45,080 nt of DNA from an uncultured Pseudomonadota bacterium. GTDB lineage: Bacteria > Myxococcota_A > UBA796 > JAFGLY01. The position numbers and the translations under genes were made by a program. Location: contig CALDOK010000268.1 in assembly GCA_937912125.1 (NCBI GenBank), forward strand, positions 1-45,080, read 5' to 3'. Each line of letters starts with the position of its first letter. Position 1 is the stretch's first letter. Shown here piece by piece: positions 32,536 to 40,371 of this stretch. Under the pieces are notes generated by a model. The model was given only the letters and a program-made list of their open reading frames with translations. It ran no database searches and was not told the origin of the DNA.

Positions 32536-34566
32536 ATGGCTCGTCGCCGCCGATCCACCATCGGCGGGTGGTGGCTCGCGCTGGGTCTGGCGCTGGGCTG
32601 CGCCGGCGCGCCGGACGCCCCAGAGCCCGCGGGGGTCCAGGAGATCTCCTGGGTCAGCGAGCAGGAGCGCGCCGAGGGGCCGCCCCACGCGCGCTGGAAC
32701 ATGGTGGCCGAGCTGCGGGCCGATCTCTCCGCCCAGCGCCACGCCTCGGACGGGGCCGGTCGAGCCTGGCTCGAGCTGGCCGAGGACGGGTCCGGAGATC
32801 AGGCCACCGCCGGGCAAGCGGGCAGCTGGACGATCATCTACGAGGCGGGCCCCCTCGGGGTGGTCGAGGGCGGCGCGGTGGGCCTGCAGGTCTCCCCCTT
32901 CTGGGGCTGGAGCACGCCCCAGGTCGAACACCCCCAAGGCCTCGGCTACACCGTGGTGGAGCACGCCGGTCCCGGCTCTCTCCGGGGGCTATCCCTGCAG
33001 GCCGCCACCTGGGGCGATCAGCTGCTGGGCATCGCGGTGATGGGGCGCAGCCTGGAGCCTCGAGAGCGCCTCCGCATCCGCTACGGGGCGGGCCCCGCCG
33101 GGGCCATGGCCGACCGCTTCGCCGAGGACGCGGCGCGCCTGTGGATCACCGTCGACGGGGACGGCGACGGTGTGCGCGCCGTGCTCGAGGACTCCCCCAG
33201 CGTCCGCGTCCTGGCCGGGCCGCCCGCCACCCTGGTGCTCACCCTGCCGGGCACCCTCACCCCACGGGGGCAGGGGCGCCTGACCATCGCCGCGGTGGAT
33301 TCCTCGGGCAACCATGTGCCTACGGTCACGGGCGACATCGAGCTCGAGGTGCTGCCCGCTGGCCTGGGGCTCCCCGCCAGCGTGCGGCTGAGACCCGAAG
33401 ACGATGGCGTCCTGAGCATCGAGCTCACCGCGGCCGAAGAAGGCCTGTACCGGGTGCGCGCCCGGGGCCCGGAGGGGCTGCTGGGGCAGAGCAACCCCAT
33501 GCTGGTCTCCGACCGCGTCCCCCGCGTGCTGTTCGGGGACCTCCACGGCCACTCGGATCTCAGCGACGGCACCGGCAGCACCGCGGACTACTTCGCCTAC
33601 GCCCGGGACGTCGCGGGGCTCGACTTCGCCGCCCTCACCGACCACGACCACTGGGGGATGCGCTTCTTGGACTCCCACCCCGAGCTCTGGGAGCAGAGCC
33701 TGGAGGAGGGACGACGGCAGCACCAGCCCGGGCGCTTCGTGGTGGTCCACGGCTACGAGTGGACCTCGTGGATCTACGGTCACCGCCACGTGCTGTTCTT
33801 CGACGACAGCCCGCGGCTGTACTCGTCCTTGGACCCCCGCTACGAGAGCCCCGCGGGCCTGTGGCGAGCCCTGCGCGGCCAGCGCGCCCTGACCATCGCC
33901 CACCACAGCGGCGGCGGCCCCATCCCCACGGACTGGTCGGTCCCTCCCGATCCAGAGCTCGAGCCCTTGGTGGAGGTGGCCTCGGTCCACGGCGTTTCCG
34001 AAGCGATGGACGCGCCTGGGGTCATCTACCAGCCCATCCAGGGCAACTTCGCCAGGGACGCCCTGGACCTGGGCTACGAGCTGGGCTTCATGGGCGGCGG
34101 GGACTCCCACGACGGTCACCCCGGCCTGGCGTGGCTGGCCTCGAACCAGGGCGGCCTGGTGGCGACCCTGGACGCCGATCTCTCCCGCGACGGGCTCTAC
34201 GACGCCCTCCGGAGCCGCCGAATCTACGCCACCAATGGCGTGCGCGCCTTGCTGTTCTCCACCCTGGACGGCCAGCCCATGGGCAGCCGGGTGGCACCCA
34301 CCCAGCTGGGCAGGCTGGTGATCTTCGCCGTGGGGGACGCCCCCCTGCAGGCGGTGGAGGTCATCCGCGGCGGCCGCATCGTCCAGCACATCCCCGCCAC
34401 CGACCAGTCGATGGTCCAGACCACCCTCGAGCTCCAGGATCTCGTCCAGGGCGAGTATGTCTATGTCCGGGTCCTGCAGCGCAACGGGGGCTTGGCGGTC
34501 TCCTCCCCGTTCTTCGTGCGCGCTGAACCTGCTACGATGCCTGGGCCACCCGCGAGGACTCCATGA
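32536..34566 (+). CDS. PHP-domain (DUF3604-like) phosphoesterase lipoprotein
   Basis: Predicted 676-residue lipoprotein. The signal peptide ends at LALGC (MARRRRSTIGGWWLALGLAL, then GC). The N-terminal ~320 residues are beta-rich, with an Ig-like region (TLVLTLPGTLTPRGQGRLTI). From about 330 comes a PHP-type metal-dependent phosphoesterase: FGDLHGHSDLSDGTGS (His 337, His 339), FAALTDHDHWG, TIAHHSGGGPIP and the last metal motif GGGDSHDGHPG. Such proteins hydrolyse phosphoesters; many DUF3604 relatives are secreted and uncharacterised. A short C-terminal beta domain follows. The stop overlaps the start of the PLP-enzyme gene (ATGA), linking it to sugar-nucleotide genes. Substrate unknown. Confidence 0.83.
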   Translation: MARRRRSTIGGWWLALGLALGCAGAPDAPEPAGVQEISWVSEQERAEGPPHARWNMVAELRADLSAQRHASDGAGRAWLELAEDGSGDQATAGQAGSWTIIYEAGPLGVVEGGAVGLQVSPFWGWSTPQVEHPQGLGYTVVEHAGPGSLRGLSLQAATWGDQLLGIAVMGRSLEPRERLRIRYGAGPAGAMADRFAEDAARLWITVDGDGDGVRAVLEDSPSVRVLAGPPATLVLTLPGTLTPRGQGRLTIAAVDSSGNHVPTVTGDIELEVLPAGLGLPASVRLRPEDDGVLSIELTAAEEGLYRVRARGPEGLLGQSNPMLVSDRVPRVLFGDLHGHSDLSDGTGSTADYFAYARDVAGLDFAALTDHDHWGMRFLDSHPELWEQSLEEGRRQHQPGRFVVVHGYEWTSWIYGHRHVLFFDDSPRLYSSLDPRYESPAGLWRALRGQRALTIAHHSGGGPIPTDWSVPPDPELEPLVEVASVHGVSEAMDAPGVIYQPIQGNFARDALDLGYELGFMGGGDSHDGHPGLAWLASNQGGLVATLDADLSRDGLYDALRSRRIYATNGVRALLFSTLDGQPMGSRVAPTQLGRLVIFAVGDAPLQAVEVIRGGRIVQHIPATDQSMVQTTLELQDLVQGEYVYVRVLQRNGGLAVSSPFFVRAEPATMPGPPARTP

Positions 34567-35810
34567 GCAGCGCGCCCCAAGACCCCCTCCACCAGCTGAT
34601 CCGCGAGCGCATGACGGGGCTGCCCGTCATGGAGCACGATCCGGCCGACGGGCTCCCTCTCCAGGTGGTGGGCTTCGGCCCCGACGAGGTCATCGAGGCC
34701 ACCGAGGCCATGGTGGAGACCTTCGTGACCATGGGGGCGCGGGTGAGGCGCTTCGAGGCGGCCTTCGCGAGCTGGGTCGGCTGCCGACAGGCCGTGATGG
34801 TCAACTCCGGCTCCTCTGCCAACCTGCTGCTGTGGACCAGCCTGGTGGCCGCCGGCCGCCTGCGCCCCGGCGACGAGGTCCTGGTGCCAGCCGTGGGCTG
34901 GTCCACCACTCTGTTTCCGGTGATCCAGGCGGGCCTGTGCGCGGTGATGGTCGATGTGGAGCCCCGCGGGCTCTGCATGGATCCCGCCGCCGCGGCCAAG
35001 GCCATGGGGCCCCGCACCAAGGCGGCCTTCCCCGTGCATCTGCTGGGAGCGACCGCAGAGATCGAGCCCCTGCGGGAGCTGGGCCTGCTGGTGGCCGAGG
35101 ACGCATGCTCCGGCCACGGCGCCGAGCAGGGCGGCCACAGGGCCGGGGGCCTGGGCATCGCCGGCGCCTTCTCGTTCTTCTTCAGCCACCACATCACCAC
35201 GGTCGAAGGCGGCATCGTGGTCACCGACGACGCCGAGCTGGCCGACTGCATGCGCTCCATGCGCGCCCACGGCTGGATCCGGGAGCGCAGCGACGCCGCG
35301 GCGCTGGCCGCAGCCCACCCCCACGTGGACCCGCGCTTCCTGTTCGTCACCCCAGGCTTCAACCTGCGCCCCACCGAGATGGCAGCCGCCTTCGGGCTGC
35401 ACCAGCTCCCTCGCCTGGACGGCTTCGTCCAGCGGCGACGGGCCAACCACCAGCACTGGTGCCGGCTCGTCCAGCAGGCCGGCCTGCCCCTGACCGTCTT
35501 CCCCGAGCAAGCCGGCACGGTGCACGCGGGCTTCGCCTTCCCCATGCAGATCGCCGCGGACGCGCCCTACACCCGCGCCGAGCTGCTGGCCTTCCTCGAG
35601 GCCCGCCGCATCGCCACCCGTCCCATCTCGGGCAGCAACCTGGCCCGCCAGCCCGCCTTCGCCAGCCTGGCCGCCACCCGCATCCCCCACCCGCTGCCCG
35701 TGGCCGACGCCGTCCACGAGCGGGGCTTCTTCGTCGGCAACAGCCACGCCTTCGGCCCAGGCCACGGCGAGCTGCTGGTCCGCAGCCTCCAGGAGTTCCA
35801 CCATGGCTGA
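34563..35810 (+). CDS. PLP-dependent sugar 3-dehydratase-like (DegT family, His for Lys)
   Basis: Predicted 415-residue DegT/DnrJ/EryC1/StrS-fold enzyme. Family features are ARVRRFEAAFASWVGCRQAV, MVNSGSSANLLLW, DEVLVPAVGWSTTLFPV, LVAEDACSGHGAE and FNLRPTEMAAAFGLHQL. The position that carries the PLP-binding Lys in aminotransferases (SFxPxK) reads SFFFSHHITTVEGG, with His 209 in its place. That substitution marks the 3-dehydratases ColD and E1 (DdhC/AscC type), which remove the C3 hydroxyl of 4-keto-6-deoxy sugars instead of transaminating. It is coupled to the PHP lipoprotein gene and overlaps the epimerase gene by 8 bases. The actual sugar is unknown. Confidence 0.82.
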   Translation: MSSAPQDPLHQLIRERMTGLPVMEHDPADGLPLQVVGFGPDEVIEATEAMVETFVTMGARVRRFEAAFASWVGCRQAVMVNSGSSANLLLWTSLVAAGRLRPGDEVLVPAVGWSTTLFPVIQAGLCAVMVDVEPRGLCMDPAAAAKAMGPRTKAAFPVHLLGATAEIEPLRELGLLVAEDACSGHGAEQGGHRAGGLGIAGAFSFFFSHHITTVEGGIVVTDDAELADCMRSMRAHGWIRERSDAAALAAAHPHVDPRFLFVTPGFNLRPTEMAAAFGLHQLPRLDGFVQRRRANHQHWCRLVQQAGLPLTVFPEQAGTVHAGFAFPMQIAADAPYTRAELLAFLEARRIATRPISGSNLARQPAFASLAATRIPHPLPVADAVHERGFFVGNSHAFGPGHGELLVRSLQEFHHG

Positions 35811-36810
35811 TCTCGTCCTCTCCGCGCCCCCCTTCCTCGGCGTCGCGGATCCCGCCATGCTGCTTCCCCGCACCGCGCCCGGCCCCAAGGTGGTGGTCAC
35901 CGGCGGCGCAGGCTTCGTCGGCTCCGTGCTGGTGCGCTGGTTGCTGGCCGCCGGGTACCGGGTCCATGTGGTGGACAACCTGATGTACGGCGGCCACAGC
36001 CTGCTGCCCGTCTTCATCCACCCCCACTTCAGCTTCGAAGAGCTGGACATCCTGGACCGCGCAGGCCTGGGCAAGGCCTTGGCCAGCGCCGACTTCGTGG
36101 TCCACCTCGCGGCCTACGTGGGCTACCCCCTGTGCAAGAAGGAGCCCGAACGAGCCACGGCCGTGAACGTCCAGGGCACCCAGAATGTGCTGGACCTGAC
36201 CCCCCCCGACGTGCCCCTGCTCTACGCCTCCACCGGCTCGAACTACGGCGAGGTCGACGGCGTCTGCACCGAGGACACCCCGCTGAACCCCCTGAGCCTC
36301 TACGGCGAGAACAAGACCCTGGCCGAGCGCATGTGCATGGACCGGCCCAACACCATCTCGTTCCGCTTCGCCACCGCGTTCGGGCTTGCCCCCCGCCTGC
36401 GGCTCGATCTCATGATCAACGACTTCACCCACCAGGCCTTGATCAAGCGCTACCTGCTGGTCTACGAGCGCCACTTCCGGCGCACCTTCATCCACGTCCA
36501 GGACATGGCGCGGGCCTTCATCCACACCATCGGCAAGTTCGAGGCCATGAAGGACCAGGTCTACAACGTGGGCGACAACTCCATGAACTTCACCAAAGAA
36601 GACATCACGGGGATGCTGTCGGAGCGCACGGACTACCTGCTGTACTTCGCCGACATCGGCTCGGACGAAGACAAGCGGGACTACGCGGTGTCCTACGACC
36701 GCATCCGTGCCACGGGCTACCGCACCGCCATCACCATGGAGCATGGGCTGGACGAGCTGATCGCAGGCCTGCGCCTGGTGCGGATCCGCAACCCCCACTC
36801 GAACGTCTAG
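35803..36810 (+). CDS. NAD-dependent sugar epimerase/dehydratase (extended SDR)
   Basis: Predicted 335-residue extended short-chain dehydrogenase acting on nucleotide sugars. The NAD-binding motif is VVVTGGAGFVGSVLVRWLL. DNLMYGGHSLLP follows, then VVHLAAYVGYPLCKKEPE, the catalytic Ser/Thr in YASTGSNYGEVDG and the Tyr-Lys pair in YGENK (Tyr 167, Lys 171). Substrate-side segments include FRFATAFGLAPRLRLDLMIN and FRRTFIHVQDMARAFIH. It resembles UDP-glucose 4-epimerase-like enzymes. The start overlaps the dehydratase-like gene by 8 bases, suggesting successive steps in one deoxysugar pathway. Confidence 0.88.
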   Translation: MADLVLSAPPFLGVADPAMLLPRTAPGPKVVVTGGAGFVGSVLVRWLLAAGYRVHVVDNLMYGGHSLLPVFIHPHFSFEELDILDRAGLGKALASADFVVHLAAYVGYPLCKKEPERATAVNVQGTQNVLDLTPPDVPLLYASTGSNYGEVDGVCTEDTPLNPLSLYGENKTLAERMCMDRPNTISFRFATAFGLAPRLRLDLMINDFTHQALIKRYLLVYERHFRRTFIHVQDMARAFIHTIGKFEAMKDQVYNVGDNSMNFTKEDITGMLSERTDYLLYFADIGSDEDKRDYAVSYDRIRATGYRTAITMEHGLDELIAGLRLVRIRNPHSNV

Positions 36811-36835
36811 CCCGGGTCCACCATGTCGCAGGCGG

Positions 36836-36852
36836 GGTGCGCTCACCGCACC
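36836..36852. repeat. Perfect 6-bp inverted repeat ggtgcg-n5-cgcacc
   Basis: This lies 26 bases after the epimerase stop and about 87-103 bp upstream of the predicted sigma-54 start at 36939. It could be the epimerase terminator (no T tract) or an enhancer site for the downstream promoter. The rest of this 167-bp gap shows only the promoter. Confidence 0.4.
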
Positions 36853-36913
36853 ATGGAGTCCCCGCTGCGCCGCAGACCCGCCGAATTTGCCCGTTGGTCC
36901 GTGGCGGAGCGTG

Positions 36914-36929
36914 TGGCACGATGGTTGCA
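36914..36929 (+). promoter_or_regulatory. Perfect sigma-54 promoter for the 68-residue secreted peptide
   Basis: TGGCACG-ATGG-TTGCA matches the sigma-54 consensus TGGCACG-N4-TTGCW at every defined position, with the invariant GG-N10-GC. The predicted start is near 36939, giving a leader of about 39 bases before ATG 36978. Confidence 0.88.
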
Positions 36930-36977
36930 CTGTCCAAGGTACGAGTTATCACCGCCACGCTTCGGCATGGAGGCATC

Positions 36978-37184
36978 ATGCGGTACCTGTTCATCGCCCT
37001 CGCTCTCGCACTGCCCGCTTCGGCTCTCGCCGGCACCCCCTGCGGCACCCAGGGGAGCAACGTGCCCCTGACCGCCGAGACCCGGGCCACCCCCGAGGCC
37101 CAGCAGTCTCAGCAGGCCGTCGTGGTCCCCAGCCAGGGCACCACCGGCAGCCTCAACGCCAGCAAGCAGGCCTACCCCCACTAG
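36978..37184 (+). CDS. Small secreted peptide under sigma-54 control
   Basis: Predicted 68-residue protein with a clear Sec signal peptide (MRYLFIALALALPASALAG, cleavage after ALA). The mature part is a polar, Gln/Thr/Ser-rich chain of about 50 residues (TPCGTQGSNVPLTAETRATP, QQAVVVPSQG, ending QAYPH). There is one Cys in the mature form and no recognisable domain. GGAGG lies five bases before the ATG. The gene is monocistronic, with a perfect sigma-54 promoter 49 bases upstream and a hairpin after the stop, so it is a strongly supported small gene. A secreted or periplasmic peptide, possibly surface-active or signalling, is speculation. Confidence 0.78.
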   Translation: MRYLFIALALALPASALAGTPCGTQGSNVPLTAETRATPEAQQSQQAVVVPSQGTTGSLNASKQAYPH

Positions 37185-37193
37185 GGTCTGGTG

Positions 37194-37208
37194 GCGGGCG
37201 CAGCCCGC
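37194..37208. terminator. Hairpin between convergent genes
   Basis: gcgggc / gcccgc with a 3-base loop lies 10 bases after the small peptide stop and 31 bases before the stop of the convergent DUF2225-like gene. No T tract. Candidate bidirectional terminator. Confidence 0.45.
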
Positions 37209-37238
37209 GCTTCGCGGCCGACAGCTGGATCGGACAGA

Positions 37239-38237
37239 TCAGCGTGGCTCGGGCCTCGGCGGGCTGGGGTCCCGCGCCTTGGCCTCGTCCACGATCTCCG
37301 ACGCCAGGAACAGCGCCAGCTCCCGCAGCTGCTGGGGCGCGTCTTCGGCGGTGACCACCAGGCTGTACAAGGGGACCGCCTCGACCAGCCGGTCGCGCCG
37401 ACGCAGCAGATCGGCCACCAGGTAGGTGGAGCGGATCAGCTCATCGCGCCCAAGGTCGGACTGGCGCAGGCGGGCCAGGTAGGCCTCGATGGCCAGGTCC
37501 TGGAAGCGGGGCTCCACCTCCTGGGCCAGGTAGCGCATACGCGCCACGGTCTCCCGCTCGACGGGCGTGAGATCGGGCAGGGCCTCGAACTGGTCGAGGT
37601 AGCTGTCGCACAGCTGCGCATCGCCGTAGCGATGGGCCACGCGGGCCAGGTTGTGGAGCAGCTTCTTGCGGACGTCCGGCGCCAGCTCCCCACCAAGATC
37701 CTCCTGGCCCTGCACCAGCAGCTGCTTGGCGGCCACGGGGCCCTCGAGGCCCATGAAGACCCCCACCACGCCGTCGCGCACCACCCAGCTGGCCTGATGG
37801 TACAGCTCGGCCAGGAAGGCGTCGTCTTTGCCCATGACCCGGTAGAAGCGGGCCGCGATGGCGTAGCGGTCCCAGACCTCGAGGGCGTCGGGATCGGGGT
37901 TGTCGGCCACGACCGCCGCGGCCTCGGCCTGCAGCGCCAGCAGCGTCTGCTCGTCGTAGACGAGCTCGAAGTCGTCTGCGTACAGGGTGAGCAGATCCGT
38001 GGGGCAGGTGGCGATGGCGTAGCCGCGCCACTGCCCCTGGGAGGAGTAGGAGCACAGGTCGCTGTCGAAGCCCCCGTGGTTGTTCTTGGAGTACAGCTCG
38101 TAGACCTTGGACTGGGTGCCGTCGATGGGGCAGGCGGAGGTGTGCCAGCCCACCTTGGTGGCCAGCGCTGGCGCGGAGCTGAGCAGCATCCCCAGCAACG
38201 CGAGGAACAGGGCTGGGCGAACGCGGATTCGGGACAT
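37239..38237 (-). CDS. Secreted DUF2225-like protein with helical repeats
   Basis: Predicted 332-residue exported protein. ATG 38237 has AGGAG six bases upstream and opens a signal peptide (MSRIRVRPALFLALLGMLLS, cleavage near ALA). The first ~70 mature residues resemble DUF2225 zinc-binding domains: ACPIDGTQSKVYELYSKNNH, GGFDSDLCSYSSQGQWRGYA, then ATCPTDLLTLYADDF. In DUF2225 these are CPxC pairs; here both are CPxD, so metal binding may be lost or changed. The remainder is alpha-helical, TPR-like (YAIAARFYRVMGKDDAFLAE, KLLHNLARVAHRYGDAQLCD, LVADLLRRRDRLVEAVPLYS). No partner genes are evident. Family link is by motif only. Confidence 0.68.
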   Translation of the reverse strand: MSRIRVRPALFLALLGMLLSSAPALATKVGWHTSACPIDGTQSKVYELYSKNNHGGFDSDLCSYSSQGQWRGYAIATCPTDLLTLYADDFELVYDEQTLLALQAEAAAVVADNPDPDALEVWDRYAIAARFYRVMGKDDAFLAELYHQASWVVRDGVVGVFMGLEGPVAAKQLLVQGQEDLGGELAPDVRKKLLHNLARVAHRYGDAQLCDSYLDQFEALPDLTPVERETVARMRYLAQEVEPRFQDLAIEAYLARLRQSDLGRDELIRSTYLVADLLRRRDRLVEAVPLYSLVVTAEDAPQQLRELALFLASEIVDEAKARDPSPPRPEPR

Positions 38238-38307
38238 GGGGGCTCCTGGATCGTCCACAACCCTCAGGGTCGGGAAGACCTGCCCTGTTAACGCGGGGTC
38301 GCTGGGA

Positions 38308-39201
38308 TCAGCGGTGGAGGAGGGAGCCGAGCAAGCCCAGGCGCTCCGCCTTGTCGCGGACGACCAGCACGGGCACGGTGGAGAGCACGGCGATGCGCTC
38401 GGCGGTGCTGCCCAGCAGCACGGCGGCCAGGGGCGTGCGGCCGTGCCCGCCCATGACGATGGCGTCGACCGATTCCTCGGCGGCCACCTGCAGCAGGGCG
38501 TCGCTGGCGCGCTCGCACTCGAGCACGCGCAGGGGCTCGACGCTGGCGCCGGCGGGCAGCTGCGGGATCACGCGCTCGCCATAGTGCGTGCGCGCCGCCT
38601 GCTCGAGCTTGGCCCGGGAGGCCTCGTTGGTCATGCCGCCGTAGGAGAGGCCTTGGGCCAGGTGGTAGCCAAAGACCGGGGTGACCCGCTCGAACAGGGC
38701 CACCGCGACCAACAGGGCCTGGGTGGACGAGGCGGAGAAGTCCACGCCCACCACCGCGTGGCCCAGGCCGGCGGGGCTGCCCTCGGGCACCACCAGGGTG
38801 GTGCAGGCGGAGTGGCGCAGGATGTCCCGGCCCTCGGCCCCCTTGTCGGCGGTGGTGCCTTGCTGGGAGAAGCGGCCCAGCAGCATCAGATCGACGCCCT
38901 CGACCTCGGCGATCTCGAGGATCTCCTGGGAGGGGTTGCCCACCGCGTACAGATCGATCACGTCGAGCCCCGGTGCGCGCTGACGCAGCTGGTCGGCCAG
39001 GACGTGGAGCTTGGCGTGGGCGTCGGTGCCCGGATGGGGCTCGAGCTCGCCCAGCAGCTCGGAGGGCAGCCGGTCGTGCCTGCGCACATGGGCCAGGACA
39101 ACCCTTTTGGCCCCGAGGGGCCCGACGATCGACACGCAGGTGTCGAGCAGGAAGGCGTCGCGCGCGTCCAGGGCGACGCCGATCAAGATGGTGCCGAACA
39201 T
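38308..39201 (-). CDS. Tandem universal stress protein
   Basis: Predicted 297-residue protein with two fused Usp domains (about 1-145 and 150-285). The second has the complete ATP-binding loop G-x2-G-x9-G-S in MGGHGRTPLAAVLLGSTAER, followed by VPVLVVRDK. The first has the same fold landmarks (TILIGVALDARDAFLLDTCV, LMLLGRF, CTTLVVPEG) but a degenerate loop, so probably only one site binds ATP. ATG 39201 with AGAGG seven bases upstream is preferred to a TTG at 39207. The PAS/kinase-like gene ends 18 bases upstream, so the two form an operon, suggesting a stress-signalling pair. Confidence 0.9.
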   Translation of the reverse strand: MFGTILIGVALDARDAFLLDTCVSIVGPLGAKRVVLAHVRRHDRLPSELLGELEPHPGTDAHAKLHVLADQLRQRAPGLDVIDLYAVGNPSQEILEIAEVEGVDLMLLGRFSQQGTTADKGAEGRDILRHSACTTLVVPEGSPAGLGHAVVGVDFSASSTQALLVAVALFERVTPVFGYHLAQGLSYGGMTNEASRAKLEQAARTHYGERVIPQLPAGASVEPLRVLECERASDALLQVAAEESVDAIVMGGHGRTPLAAVLLGSTAERIAVLSTVPVLVVRDKAERLGLLGSLLHR

Positions 39202-39219
39202 GGGCAAACCTCTGCCAGG

Positions 39220-40278
39220 TCAGGGAGTGGAAGAAGGGGGGATGGAGGGGGTCGAGACCTTGGAGTGCCGCTCGTAGGGCAGCTCCCGGACCAGATCGGC
39301 CATGCGCCGCAGCTGATCGTAGGTGCGCTCGAGGCGCCGCACCACGTCCGCGGGCACATCGCCCCGGGTGGTGAGCAGCTCGATGGAGCCCATGGCCACG
39401 GTGAGGGGCTGGTTGAGCTCGTGGGCCATGTTGCGACCACCGATGGCTTCCTTGGCCCTGACCTCGGTCTCGATGAGCTGGCGGGTGGTCTCCTCCAGGC
39501 GCCGGCTCATGGTGTTCAGCTCGCGCATGTCCTGCAGCAGGCAGACATAGGCCACCACGCGACCCGAGCCGCTGCGCACCGCCGCGCCGTAGAAGCGCAC
39601 CGGGACATGCTCGCCGATCAGGGTGCGCACCCGCACATCGTTGCTGTAGGCTTCGCCAGGCTTGCGGGCCGCCAAGGCGCGCTCGAGCCGCGTGACCTCG
39701 GTGGGATCGGCGAAGAAATCGCTGATCACATGATCCCGGAGGGCGGCCTGCCGCGAGCAGCCCAGGAGCCGCTCGGCGGCTGGGTTGAAGACCAGCAGAC
39801 GGCCGTTGCGATCCAGGGACAGCACCGGATGAGACAGGGAGTAGACCAGGGTGGTGAGGATGTCCTGCAGGGGAGCCGGGCTGCTGGGGTCGACGCCCTG
39901 GAGCTCGGCCTCCGGGACCTCGGCGACCTGGTCCCGCGCGTAGGACAGGTGGGCCTCGATGCGGAAGCGCAGATCCTGAGGGTGGGCCGGCAGGCGCACG
40001 TGATCCCGAGCGCCTGCGGTGATCAGGCGGGCACCTTCGCTGGCGTAGGTGCCCGGCGAGGCGGTGATCACGGGCAGGGACGGCCAGATGTCGCGCAGCT
40101 GCCAGCAGGTCTCTTCGGCGGCGGAGACCCGGGACCCGGCGTGCACGAGCACCATGCGCGCTTGGGAGGAGATCTCCGCGGGCTCCACCACCAGCTCGAC
40201 CTCGAGGCCGGCGCTGGCCAGCAGCTGGAACCAGTCCGTGTTGGCGGGATCCAGATCGATGACGGCGATGCGGGCCAT
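39220..40278 (-). CDS. Pseudo-receiver / PAS / HisKA protein lacking the ATPase domain
   Basis: Predicted 352-residue signalling protein. ATG 40278 has GGAG five bases upstream. Residues 1-115 look like a response-regulator receiver (ARIAVIDLDPANTDWF, then LPVITASPG and TAGARDHVRLPAHP). The phosphoacceptor Asp position reads MVLVHAGS, so it is likely a pseudo-receiver. A PAS domain follows (about 150-265: LVYSLSHPVLSLDRNGRLLV, FNPAAERLLGCSR, VVAYVCLLQDM), then a coiled coil and a HisKA helix pair with the H-box NMAHELNQPLTVAMGSIELL. The protein stops about 55 residues after the His, and no HATPase domain is present. It may be phosphorylated in trans or act as a scaffold. Operon with the universal stress protein. 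Confidence 0.83.
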   Translation of the reverse strand: MARIAVIDLDPANTDWFQLLASAGLEVELVVEPAEISSQARMVLVHAGSRVSAAEETCWQLRDIWPSLPVITASPGTYASEGARLITAGARDHVRLPAHPQDLRFRIEAHLSYARDQVAEVPEAELQGVDPSSPAPLQDILTTLVYSLSHPVLSLDRNGRLLVFNPAAERLLGCSRQAALRDHVISDFFADPTEVTRLERALAARKPGEAYSNDVRVRTLIGEHVPVRFYGAAVRSGSGRVVAYVCLLQDMRELNTMSRRLEETTRQLIETEVRAKEAIGGRNMAHELNQPLTVAMGSIELLTTRGDVPADVVRRLERTYDQLRRMADLVRELPYERHSKVSTPSIPPSSTP

Positions 40279-40371
40279 GGGACTCCGAGGGTGAGTGGGG
40301 CGCGCCGAGCGGGGCTGTCCCCCCTTAACCAACGATGATGCCGGAAGATGGCCACCCGCTGCTGCGAATGG

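Noticed and set aside
34563..35810. Annotating the DegT-fold protein as a sugar aminotransferase
   Set aside because: The PLP-binding Lys is replaced by His 209, as in ColD/E1 dehydratases.
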